DNA of 64,000 nt, taken from contig CAZGRP010000001.1 in NCBI GenBank assembly GCA_964527995.1, positions 152,086 to 216,085 on the forward strand, written 5' to 3'. This DNA comes from CAZGRP01 sp964527995 (GTDB taxonomy: Bacteria; Zhuqueibacterota; Zhuqueibacteria; Oceanimicrobiales; CAZGRP01). The notes beneath the pieces were generated by a model that was not told the DNA's origin, made no database searches, and was given only the letters and a program-made list of their open reading frames with translations. Below are positions 8,419-16,084 of this stretch, one piece after another. Both the position numbers and the translations under genes were made by a program. The stretch's first letter is position 1. Every line of letters begins with the position of its first letter.

Positions 8419-10884
8419 CTATTTTTCGTAGACCCACCGCTGCGTCTTGGTCTCCTTGCCAACTGTGAACCGGGCGATATAGATGCCGCTGGCAAGGCCG
8501 TCGAGCGAGAACTGCAGGCGATGCTCCCCGGCCGGCAGCTCGCCCTCGAACAGCCTTCGCACCTGCCGGCCCAGGACATTGTAGAGTACGATTTCCACCG
8601 GGCTGCGGCGTGACAGCACGAAGGTCGCCGTCGTGCCGCCGTTGAAGGGATTCGGGTAGTTTTGCTTGAGCGCAAAGCTCTCCGGCACTTCCACCCGGGG
8701 CCCTCGACCCACGTCGGTTGTGACGCCGAAGTATTCGAGGGTCGCCCGCATGACATCCCGGCGAACCGTCTGATCGACGATCATCTCGAAAGGAAAGCCC
8801 AGATAGACCAGCTTGCCCGGTGCCGAGCCGCCGGCGAAGGTGCCGCTGAAGACGATGCCTGCACCTCCCCACGAATTGGAATTCTTGCCGGCATATGCCA
8901 TGCCCCACTCGGCTCCGCCCGCCGGCTTGATGCCGTCCGGGAAGTCGACGTCGTAGCCGCCGTGGCTGCCGTCGTCGAACTGGATGTTGGCGATGCCGGC
9001 AAAGGGACTGCCGGGGATTCCTTCGGCGGCATAGCTGCCGACGTCGTCGAGGATGTACTCCGCCTTGAGGTAGTCCCGGTAGAATGCCTGGTCGGCAGCC
9101 GAGCCTCGTTCGACCAGATCGTAGCCGATTTCCGACCCGCTGACGAAGAGTCGGCCGCCGTTCTGCAGGAATTGTTTGACCAGCTGCTGCTCGTTGGGAT
9201 CGAAGCTGGAGGTGGCCGTGCCCTCTTCGCCCAGAATCCAGTCGACGATGTCGTAGTCGCCAAGTGATACATCACCGGCGAGGACGGCTTCGTTGCTGGT
9301 GGCGTCGAAGCCGAGGCCGGCAGCGGCGATGGCGTCGCCATGCTGGCGAATGAAGTCGTGGGTGTTGACCGTGCCGGTGACACGGTCGAAGCCGTTCACC
9401 ACCAGCACCTTCGGATCACCAGCCTGGATGTAGACCCCGAGGAGCTCCGTTGGGTCGCTCTGGCCGACACTGTTGGTGGCGACCACCTTGATGAATACCG
9501 GCTGAGTCGAGCTCAGGCCGGTGAGAATCACCGGCGGCGCGGTAGCAAAGGTTCCATTGTCGAACTGGACGCCGTCCGTGGATCGGTAGACGAGGTACCC
9601 TTCCGCACCGGCTACCGGGTCGAAGCGAACAGCGGCCCGGCCGCTTTCCACTGCCTGGACGACCAGCCGCCTGGGGGTTGCCGGCGCTTGCTGATCGGGC
9701 GGACCGCCGAAATAGGCTCGCAGAGCATCCCACAGCTCGGGCCGGCCCTCGTCGTACCCCAGAGCCCACATACCGACCCCGGCGAGGTCGCGATCGACGG
9801 CCAGGTCGTACTTGAGACTGAGGCTGAGGCTGTCGTCGTACCATCCCTGCGTCCATGTGCCGTTCTGGAAGAAGCGGTACCACGGCACCTGTCCGGGCGC
9901 ATACCAGAGCTTGCCAAACGACTGGGCCCTTGCTTCTGCCTCGGCGTAGAAGCGTGCTTTGCCCTTCGAGGTCGTGGCTGCCAGGGGCTGATCGTTGACG
10001 GTGTCCCACTCGAAACCGTAGTACGGGCAGCCCAGGATGATCTTGTCGCGGGCGAAGTTGGTAGCCTGAAGGTAGTCGTCCACCGAGCGGGTGACGTTGT
10101 ATGTCTCGCCCGTCAAGGGAGCCACCGGACCGGAGGTGCTGGCACCCGACCAGTGGTAGTCGTACCCCATGATGAAGAAGTAGTCGAGGATGCCGGCCAG
10201 CGACAGGCGGTCGAAGCGGTTGTTCCAGTTGACCGCCGGCGCTGCCATGGTCAGCTCTGCCCCTGGCACCTCGACCTGCAATTGCGCCGCCAGCTCCTGG
10301 GTCAGCAGGGTGAAGAGGTTGCGGTCGGATGACGGTGGGAACTCGAAGTCGAGGTTCACCCCTTCGACCTTGCCGAGCTTGACCTGGGCGATGATGTTGT
10401 CGATGAAGCGTTGCCGGTTGGCAGAGCTGCTTAGCAGCGCATGGTTGCGGTCGCTACCGAAGCAGATGGCCACGAGCTGAACCTTCACCCCTTTGCTGTG
10501 CGCCAGGGTGATGAAGTCGCTCGCGGGCCAGCCATGCCGGTTGATGATGTTGCCGTTGCCGTCGAATTCGATGCCGAAGTAGGCCACCGTGCTCAGCAGA
10601 TCCCACTGCAGGCTGGCGTAGCTGGACCAGTAGGGCAGATAGCCGAAAATCACCTTTGTCGGGCCGGCGGTCTCGCGCGGCTGCAGTGGGATGATTTGAT
10701 TCGGCTTGAGCAGCGAGGGCGGCGGCTGGAAATCACGGTATTGTTCGAGAGAAATCTGATGCACGGTGGCCGGCGGTTGCTGGCCCAAACTGGCATGTGC
10801 CTGGGCCAGAACGAGGGTGGCCAGCAGGCCCATCAGCGCCCTCTGCGGCAGCCCGATACGATCTCCAGGACGTCTCTGTCTCAT
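8419..10884 (-). CDS. Secreted GH18-like glycosidase with T9SS sorting tail
   Basis: An 821-residue exported protein. An N-terminal signal peptide ends near QAHASLGQ. The GH18 (chitinase-like) barrel spans about 60-390: the active-site strand is KVEGVNLDFEFP near 173-180, keeping the catalytic Glu and the preceding Asp though the first Asp of DxxDxDxE is Glu and the second Asn; IMGYDYHW near 238 is the second family motif. A fibronectin-III-like module follows (about 400-490), then a domain with repeated DFIRQHGDAIA and GGRLFVSGSEIGYD segments, and a C-terminal sorting domain starting at QNYPNPFNGG near 738 and ending in a Lys-rich tail. It should be delivered to the surface through T9SS and cleave or bind N-acetylhexosamine glycans. 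Confidence 0.85.
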   Translation of the reverse strand: MRQRRPGDRIGLPQRALMGLLATLVLAQAHASLGQQPPATVHQISLEQYRDFQPPPSLLKPNQIIPLQPRETAGPTKVIFGYLPYWSSYASLQWDLLSTVAYFGIEFDGNGNIINRHGWPASDFITLAHSKGVKVQLVAICFGSDRNHALLSSSANRQRFIDNIIAQVKLGKVEGVNLDFEFPPSSDRNLFTLLTQELAAQLQVEVPGAELTMAAPAVNWNNRFDRLSLAGILDYFFIMGYDYHWSGASTSGPVAPLTGETYNVTRSVDDYLQATNFARDKIILGCPYYGFEWDTVNDQPLAATTSKGKARFYAEAEARAQSFGKLWYAPGQVPWYRFFQNGTWTQGWYDDSLSLSLKYDLAVDRDLAGVGMWALGYDEGRPELWDALRAYFGGPPDQQAPATPRRLVVQAVESGRAAVRFDPVAGAEGYLVYRSTDGVQFDNGTFATAPPVILTGLSSTQPVFIKVVATNSVGQSDPTELLGVYIQAGDPKVLVVNGFDRVTGTVNTHDFIRQHGDAIAAAGLGFDATSNEAVLAGDVSLGDYDIVDWILGEEGTATSSFDPNEQQLVKQFLQNGGRLFVSGSEIGYDLVERGSAADQAFYRDYLKAEYILDDVGSYAAEGIPGSPFAGIANIQFDDGSHGGYDVDFPDGIKPAGGAEWGMAYAGKNSNSWGGAGIVFSGTFAGGSAPGKLVYLGFPFEMIVDQTVRRDVMRATLEYFGVTTDVGRGPRVEVPESFALKQNYPNPFNGGTTATFVLSRRSPVEIVLYNVLGRQVRRLFEGELPAGEHRLQFSLDGLASGIYIARFTVGKETKTQRWVYEK

Positions 10885-10898
10885 GGGTTGGCAACCTC

Positions 10899-11456
10899 TC
10901 AGGATCGTTGCTCCTGGTTCGACTCTGCGATCAGCCGGTCCAGTGTTCGTTCGAAGGTTCGGTAGGCGTCGTTGCCGAAGAGCACGAAGATGACTCGTTT
11001 GATCCGGGTGTCTCCACGCAGGTAATCCATGGCGGTGCGCAGCATGATGTCGGCGCAGCGGTCGATGGGAAAGCCGAAGATGCCGGTGCTGATGGCGGGG
11101 AAGGCGATGCTGAGGACCCCTTGGCGATCGGCCAGCTCCAGACTGCTGAGGGTGGCCCGGCGCAACTTGTCATCTTCGTTTCCCTCGCCCATGCGTGGCC
11201 CAACGGCGTGAATGACGTAGCGGGCCTTGAGATTGCCGCCTGTGGTGATGACGGCACCGCCCACCGGGCAGGAGCCGATGCGATTGCATTCCTCCTGGAT
11301 CGCCGGGCCGCCCTTGCGGCGAATGGCACCGGCCACACCGGCGCCGAGGACGAGGGCGGCATTGGCCGCGTTGACGATGGCGTCGACGTCTTGCTCAGTG
11401 ATATCCCCCTCGACCAACTCCAGTGTGGAACGATGGATCTTGACTTGCCTACTCAT
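10899..11456 (-). CDS. Macrodomain protein (O-acetyl-ADP-ribose deacetylase-like)
   Basis: A 185-residue single macrodomain. The ADP-ribose-binding features are GDITEQDVDAIVNAAN at the N-terminus, GAGVAGAIRRKGG near residue 38 and the phosphate loop SIAFPAISTGIFGFP near 117-131. Family members bind or hydrolyse ADP-ribose derivatives (YmdB-like deacetylases, ADP-ribosyl hydrolases). The start at 11456 has AGGTGAG upstream. It lies between the GH18-like gene (14 bases) and a one-helix membrane protein (6 bases), inside the carbohydrate operon. That is not a standard place for this family, and the functional link is unknown. Confidence 0.85.
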   Translation of the reverse strand: MSRQVKIHRSTLELVEGDITEQDVDAIVNAANAALVLGAGVAGAIRRKGGPAIQEECNRIGSCPVGGAVITTGGNLKARYVIHAVGPRMGEGNEDDKLRRATLSSLELADRQGVLSIAFPAISTGIFGFPIDRCADIMLRTAMDYLRGDTRIKRVIFVLFGNDAYRTFERTLDRLIAESNQEQRS

Positions 11457-11462
11457 GATGTC

Positions 11463-12140
11463 TCACCTGGTTTCACCCGCGAAGCTTGGCGACAGCGCCA
11501 TGTCCACGACCACAGAGGCCTTGCCCACACGGGCGTCGATCAAGAAAACGCTTAGAGATTTCAGTGATGCCGGGAACGATTCGGCGCTGCTCTCGAATAG
11601 CTCATCCAGTGGCAGGAATTCGACCTTGTGCAAAGAGAGTTTTCCGCGGTAGCGGCCGATGAAAGTGACCAGCTCGCGCCCTTTTTCCAGGGAGTCGAAG
11701 GTGAGCGTCACGGGTTTGGTGACCTGCGGATCGCACTTCAGGGTGATGGCCCCGCGCAGGTCTCCCCACTGCTGGTAGTAGTTGAGGAGCGCGTCGAGCA
11801 GCATGGCGCTGATTTGCACGGTGTCCCGGCGGCCCGACCTGGCCAGTCCGGCATCGCGCTGTGCCCAGACCCGCCTCAGGGTGCGGCCACGCAGCACCCC
11901 GGTGTCCTCCAGGATTCGCTGCCGGACGGCGTCGCTGAGGTTGGCGTGCTGCGCCAGCAACAGCACCGAGTCTTCGACGGCCGCAATTTGTTGCCGCAAA
12001 GCCTCTGTCTCAGATGAGGCTCGACGGTCCGCTGCCACGCTGTAGACGGCGAAGCCAAGCATGAAGAAGAACAATGCCCCCAGCAAGTTTGTCAGCCACA
12101 CCGGGTAGAGCGCAGCCCTCGTTTTGCGTGACGGTGTCAT
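11463..12140 (-). CDS. Unknown protein with one N-terminal membrane helix
   Basis: A 225-residue protein I do not recognise. One hydrophobic segment (NLLGALFFFMLGFAVYSVA, about residues 20-38) is followed by a probable coiled coil (SSETEALRQQIAAVEDSVLLLAQ) and a soluble domain ending VVVDMALSPSFAGETR. The topology suggests an inner-membrane anchor with a periplasmic domain. The ATG at 12140 is chosen for AGGGG six bases upstream; an ATG at 12146 is too close to that site. It sits 6 bases before the macrodomain gene, so the two are likely co-translated. Confidence 0.6.
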   Translation of the reverse strand: MTPSRKTRAALYPVWLTNLLGALFFFMLGFAVYSVAADRRASSETEALRQQIAAVEDSVLLLAQHANLSDAVRQRILEDTGVLRGRTLRRVWAQRDAGLARSGRRDTVQISAMLLDALLNYYQQWGDLRGAITLKCDPQVTKPVTLTFDSLEKGRELVTFIGRYRGKLSLHKVEFLPLDELFESSAESFPASLKSLSVFLIDARVGKASVVVDMALSPSFAGETR

Positions 12141-12196
12141 GATCATCCCCTTCGAAGTTGTCCAGAGACGATGGCGTCGCTGTTCCTCTGGCAGCC

Positions 12197-13540
12197 TCAG
12201 CCACGGCCCACAGCCCGCAGCGGCTCGCTGCCAAGAATGACCTTCTGCCCCGGGCCCCGGTACCAACCCGCAACATCGGCGATCGAGATCTTCTCCGTGC
12301 CGATGCCGACCTCGTGGTGCAACCACAGCATCCATGGCAGGAGGCCGCTCTGCGGGTGAAAGAGGAGCCGGTGCAGCACCTTCTGCGGCTTGCTTCCCGA
12401 CTTCATGTCGAATTCAGCATCTGGAAGCTGGAAGAGCGTATGCATCTGGAAGTTCTCTACGCCGCGAAGCGCATATTCCAGCGCCATCTTGCCAGAGTGG
12501 ATGTCACCGGTGCCGCTGATCGGCTGCACTTCCCCGGGCAGCTCTCCGCGCAGCTCGGCTCGGCGCAGCCAGGTCAGAACGCGCAGGTTCCGTTCGCTGA
12601 GATCCGGTCCGCCGTAAGCGACCCCCTTCTTGCCCTCGAACTCGCGTTCGGGATCGAAGAGGCGATTGGCGTAGACGATGAAGTCGGCCCGGCGGGCGGT
12701 GTCGCGCTGCTGGATCAGGACCTTGAGCATGTCGAGCTGGAATCGGTCCTCGAAGCAGGCATTCATGACCTTGATGCCGACCCTTACCCTCGATGGGGCA
12801 GCCGCCTCCTTGATGAGTCCGGGGACGTGCTGCAGCCAGTCGAGGATTTTTGCTTTCTGCGTGGCGCGATCCGAGCCGGCGAGGGTGGGGCTGAAATCCT
12901 TTTCCAGCGGCATGGGGCCTTGCTGGTTGCTCTGTTCCCAAACCTCGAGCAGGCGCTTCGTGGTGTAGTCGTATTCCTGGCGCCGGAAACGCTGTTCACC
13001 AGGTCCGGGGAGGTGGTACTTGCAGGACGGCACCATGAGAACTCCGTGCCGGCGGCCCACTTCAAGGGCGGATCGGAAGAAGTTGAGGTAGGCGTTGAAG
13101 GTGTCGTACCAGCCGCGGCCCTTCCAGGTGACCGTCCAGCCCAGGCGACCGCTCCTGCCACGGATCCGCTCCACCTTCATGTGAGTTTCAGGGATGGCCC
13201 ATTCGCGCATCGACTGGCTACCGGTAGAGTCAACGGCGATGACGGTCTTCAGCACCACGAACCCCAGCCCGGCTTCGGCATCGGCTTTGACCTGGTGCGG
13301 TCTCATGGACAACTGCCCGGACGCCTTTCCGAATGGACAGGCAATGTCGTAACCAGCATAGCGGCTGGCGAGATCGACACCGTAGCGTTCGCGAAGATAA
13401 GCGGGGAGGTCAGCCGGCAGCCCGGTTGCGAATCGCGCGTAGTCCTGGGCCACTGCCTCCGCCATAGCGGGCGGCAGATTGGGGTCTTCCGGGAGTAAGA
13501 ATGGATTCTCCGGGATCATCGAGTTCGTGTCTGGCACCAT
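12197..13540 (-). CDS. Dihydroorotate-dehydrogenase-like flavoprotein of unknown role
   Basis: A 447-residue soluble protein. Two segments look like the FMN-binding ends of the dihydroorotate dehydrogenase/PreA TIM barrel: PFGKASGQLS with VKADAEAGLGFVVLKTV near residues 69-99, and ISGTGDIHSGKMALEYALRGVENFQMHTL near 340-370 (long segment described, not quoted as a site list). The centre is diverged and contains RGWYDTFNAYLNFFRSAL. It is about 120 residues longer than usual DHODs and lies among glycan genes instead of pyrimidine genes, so it may be a different oxidoreductase. The start at 13540 has GAGAGGAG upstream. The flavin assignment is inferred from pattern; I would not name a substrate. 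Confidence 0.55.
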   Translation of the reverse strand: MVPDTNSMIPENPFLLPEDPNLPPAMAEAVAQDYARFATGLPADLPAYLRERYGVDLASRYAGYDIACPFGKASGQLSMRPHQVKADAEAGLGFVVLKTVIAVDSTGSQSMREWAIPETHMKVERIRGRSGRLGWTVTWKGRGWYDTFNAYLNFFRSALEVGRRHGVLMVPSCKYHLPGPGEQRFRRQEYDYTTKRLLEVWEQSNQQGPMPLEKDFSPTLAGSDRATQKAKILDWLQHVPGLIKEAAAPSRVRVGIKVMNACFEDRFQLDMLKVLIQQRDTARRADFIVYANRLFDPEREFEGKKGVAYGGPDLSERNLRVLTWLRRAELRGELPGEVQPISGTGDIHSGKMALEYALRGVENFQMHTLFQLPDAEFDMKSGSKPQKVLHRLLFHPQSGLLPWMLWLHHEVGIGTEKISIADVAGWYRGPGQKVILGSEPLRAVGRG

Positions 13541-13558
13541 CCGACTCCTCTCGGCCGT

Positions 13559-14866
13559 TCACGGAGCTGGCTTGAGAGTGGCGAAAATCACCTGCGTTGG
13601 TGTTTGCGTACCCAGATTCTCTCCCTTTGGGCCGCGGGTGTAGAGGAGTCTCGGGTTACCGACCTTGTTATGCCCGAACCAGCGTTCCCAGGACGGCAGC
13701 CAGTTGTTGACCGCTGCGGTCTCGGAGATCTGAGTCGCCGTGACGCCGCGGAGGTCATGGTCGGTGCGGAAGACATAGAGTTCGGTTGACGGGTCGCCCC
13801 AGGGGGTGTCGTGCCGGGCTACCTGGGCGGCGATCCAGACCTCATGTTGGGGCATCAGAGCCGTATTCGCCATGCCATGGATCTCCAGCCTGGTCTCATC
13901 GGGAAGCCCGGCGCCGAGGTCGAGGCTGCGAATCCCGTCCGAACCGATGCGGATCAGGCGAGCGGATTTCGGGGACGTGTCGTAGCGGTGGACGACGAAG
14001 AAGGCGTGTCCGTCACCGTCCGCCACTACATTTCCGACGCGCAGGTCGGTTCCTTCTCCCGCAGTGATGGCCTCCGCCGAAGCAAAAGTGACCGGCAGGC
14101 GGTAGGGCGAGCCGTCGGAGCGCCGCCAGGTCTTGCCGCCGTCGCTCGACTGCATATATCCGATCTTGCGTCCCTTCTTTGTGTCCCATTCGAAGAAGTT
14201 GAACACCGCATGCAGGGTTTGGTCCGGGGCCAGGGCCAATGAATTGAAATAGGAGATCATGTAGCGGCTGCCGCCGTCCACCAGCACCCTCGGCGGGGTC
14301 CAGCGGCCGTTGGCGCTGCGACGCTGGTAGAGCATCTTCCGCGGCCAGGCGCCGCCGCGATAGATCACATGAAGCGTGTTGGCCGAATCGACAACGACGC
14401 TGGCGTAGGTGGCGCTGTCGCCAAAGGTTTCAACTGCGGACCATTGCGATGCGTCGTTCGGCCGCAGGCCGCGGCGGTAAAGGAACGGTCCGTGGTGTGG
14501 GCCGTAGATGAGGTGTAGGGTTCCGGTGCCGTCCACGACAAGCGCCGGGTCGGCATGGTTGTCGGTTCCCTGGCCGACCTTCTGCGGTGGTTCCCAGAGC
14601 CCGGTCCGCTCATCTCGTGTCTGCACCCAGATGGTGGACCCGGCTCCGAGGTAAGTAATGTGCGTCTTGTCGCCGAAGCGGGCAATCTTGGGCGTCATCC
14701 CGTATGCTGTGGCGCGGCTCGATCCCTGCCCAAAAAGGACCTTGCGCTCTGCGACCTTCACGGACAGATCGCTGCCAGAGCCGAGCAACGACAGAGCCAT
14801 GCCCGAGAGCAGAAGGACAGCCCCACTTTTCAGAAGGCGACGATAAAGGTGATGGTGGGAATGCAT
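13559..14866 (-). CDS. Secreted Asp-box (sialidase/BNR-like) beta-propeller protein
   Basis: A 435-residue exported protein. From ATG 14866 it begins with a basic, His-rich n-region and a hydrophobic core (SGAVLLLSGMALSLLG). The mature chain contains repeats of about 50 residues such as DPALVVDGTGTLHLIYG, ASVVVDSANTLHVIYRG and an Asp-box, SSDGGKTW, near 225-232, the hallmark of BNR/sialidase-type propellers. It may bind or cut a glycan outside the cell. A frame extension to a TTG at 14977 overlaps the -35 box of the promoter and is rejected. No C-terminal T9SS motif is seen. It is the first gene of the minus-strand carbohydrate locus. Confidence 0.65.
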   Translation of the reverse strand: MHSHHHLYRRLLKSGAVLLLSGMALSLLGSGSDLSVKVAERKVLFGQGSSRATAYGMTPKIARFGDKTHITYLGAGSTIWVQTRDERTGLWEPPQKVGQGTDNHADPALVVDGTGTLHLIYGPHHGPFLYRRGLRPNDASQWSAVETFGDSATYASVVVDSANTLHVIYRGGAWPRKMLYQRRSANGRWTPPRVLVDGGSRYMISYFNSLALAPDQTLHAVFNFFEWDTKKGRKIGYMQSSDGGKTWRRSDGSPYRLPVTFASAEAITAGEGTDLRVGNVVADGDGHAFFVVHRYDTSPKSARLIRIGSDGIRSLDLGAGLPDETRLEIHGMANTALMPQHEVWIAAQVARHDTPWGDPSTELYVFRTDHDLRGVTATQISETAAVNNWLPSWERWFGHNKVGNPRLLYTRGPKGENLGTQTPTQVIFATLKPAP

Positions 14867-14948
14867 GCGTTTGAAGTTGATCAGTGTCCCGTGCGATGGA
14901 TCGATTCGGGCGAAAGCCCGCACCGTGATGGTCGATCGCTTCGAAGTC

Positions 14949-14977
14949 AATATAGAAACGGGCGCCGGAAAAGTCAA
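14949..14977 (-). promoter_or_regulatory. Sigma70-like promoter of the carbohydrate locus
   Basis: On the minus strand TTGACT (14977-14972) and TATATT (14954-14949) are 17 bases apart. Transcription would begin near 14942, giving a leader of about 75 bases before the propeller gene at 14866. Nearly identical boxes precede prfB, which supports this as the genome's main promoter type. Confidence 0.65.
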
Positions 14978-15053
14978 TTCAAATCTACCTGGGCCGCCGC
15001 CGCCCGACTCTGGTTTGGCAGCGGGACCCGCAACCTCCTGGCGGAAAAAGGGC

Positions 15054-15082
15054 TTGCATCTATTTGGTCGGAATGATATATT
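15054..15082 (+). promoter_or_regulatory. Sigma70-like promoter of tRNA-Met
   Basis: TTGCAT (15054-15059), 17 bases, then TATATT (15077-15082). Start of transcription near 15089, sixteen bases before the tRNA. It is divergent from the carbohydrate promoter about 100 bases to the left. Confidence 0.6.
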
Positions 15083-15104
15083 TCAGATTGAATTGCAAAG
15101 GGAT

Positions 15105-15178
15105 GGCGGTGTAGCTCAGTTGGCTAGAGCAGCGGAATCATAATCCGCGTGTCGGGGGTTCGAGTCCCTCCACCGCTA
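15105..15178 (+). tRNA. tRNA-Met (anticodon CAT)
   Basis: The cloverleaf is complete: acceptor GGCGGTG pairs with CACCGCT (a G-U at the end), D-arm GCTC/GAGC, anticodon stem GCGGA/TCCGC with loop ATCATAA giving anticodon CAT, T-arm GGGGG/CCCTC (one G-T pair) with TTCGAGT, discriminator A at 15178. No CCA is encoded. The paired 1-72 position argues against initiator tRNA. CAT is also the gene-encoded anticodon of tRNA-Ile2, the TilS substrate, but the shape is that of elongator Met. Confidence 0.95.
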
Positions 15179-15199
15179 CAAGCTGGATTTCGCAGGTAG

Positions 15200-15234
15200 A
15201 GCCCACGGTTGACTCCCGCTGGGCTTTCTTTTTT
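15200..15234 (+). terminator. Rho-independent terminator after tRNA-Met
   Basis: Stem AGCCCA (15200-15205) / TGGGCT (15220-15225) with a 14-base loop, followed by TTCTTTTTT. Confidence 0.65.
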
Positions 15235-15310
15235 CACCGGAGTACCGGGCTGGGGCCGTGACACCAGTGGATTCGCGGCTACGGAAGAGGAAATCGGCGC
15301 CTCAAGAGGA

Positions 15311-16066
15311 ATGGTCACCGAGACTAAAACTGTTGTTGGGGTAATCCTTGCTGCGGGGCGTGGCACGCGCATGGGCTCGACGTTGCCCAAAGCGGCTCAC
15401 CCGCTGCATGCGCTGCCTCTGGCCATGTACCCTGCGGAAGCGCTGCGCCGGGCCGGTGTCGGCAGGATCATTGTCGTGGTGGGCTTCGAGGCCGAAAAGG
15501 TACGTTCCGCCCTTGGTAACGGCTTCGACTACGTCCTGCAACGGCAGCAGAAAGGCACGGGGCACGCGTTCATGCAGGCGGCGGCTGTGCTCGCAGACTA
15601 CCGCGGAGACGTGGTGGTGACCGTCGGCGACGCTCCCCTGTTGACAGCAGGCGCTATCCGCAGGGTCTTGAATCACCGTCGCGACACAGGTGCGGCAGCG
15701 GCGATGTTGACGGCTGTCTTTCCGGACCGCGTGCCCCCTTACGGGCGTGTGATTCGCGATGCCGAAGGAAGTGTGATCCGGATCGTCGAGGAACGCGATG
15801 CAACAGCCGAGGAGCGCCTCATCCGTGAAGTCAATGCCTCGGTGTACTGCTTCGATGCTGCGATCGTGCTGCCGCTGCTGGGGGAAATCGATCGTCACAA
15901 CCGGGCCGGGGAGTACTATTTGACTGACATCGTCGAGATCCTGCGCAGGCACGGCCATGAGGTTTGCGCCGTCCAGGTGGACGATCCGCGGACTGTGCTC
16001 GGCGTGAATACTCGTTCCGATCTCCTGGAAGTGTCCCGGATCATGCAGGATCTCGGCGCGCTGTGA
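15311..16066 (+). CDS. GlmU-like sugar-1-phosphate nucleotidyltransferase (single domain)
   Basis: A 251-residue protein matching the N-terminal uridyltransferase half of GlmU: ILAAGRGTRMGSTLPKAAHP at residues 12-31 (NTP-binding), QRQQKGTGHAF near 78, VGDAPLL near 106 (metal Asp) and REVNASVYCFDA near 177. It should transfer a nucleotide to a sugar 1-phosphate, most likely UTP plus N-acetylglucosamine 1-phosphate. The C-terminal left-handed beta-helix acetyltransferase half of bifunctional GlmU is absent, because the gene stops where that domain would begin. The start at 15311 has AAGAGGA immediately upstream. tilS follows after 18 bases. Confidence 0.85.
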   Translation: MVTETKTVVGVILAAGRGTRMGSTLPKAAHPLHALPLAMYPAEALRRAGVGRIIVVVGFEAEKVRSALGNGFDYVLQRQQKGTGHAFMQAAAVLADYRGDVVVTVGDAPLLTAGAIRRVLNHRRDTGAAAAMLTAVFPDRVPPYGRVIRDAEGSVIRIVEERDATAEERLIREVNASVYCFDAAIVLPLLGEIDRHNRAGEYYLTDIVEILRRHGHEVCAVQVDDPRTVLGVNTRSDLLEVSRIMQDLGAL

Positions 16067-16084
16067 TCAATCGGTCCGTCGATC

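Noticed and set aside
15105..15178. Reading the CAT tRNA as tRNA-Ile2 because tilS is close by
   Set aside because: The overall shape, with the Met-like D and variable arms, fits elongator tRNA-Met; proximity to tilS alone is not evidence.
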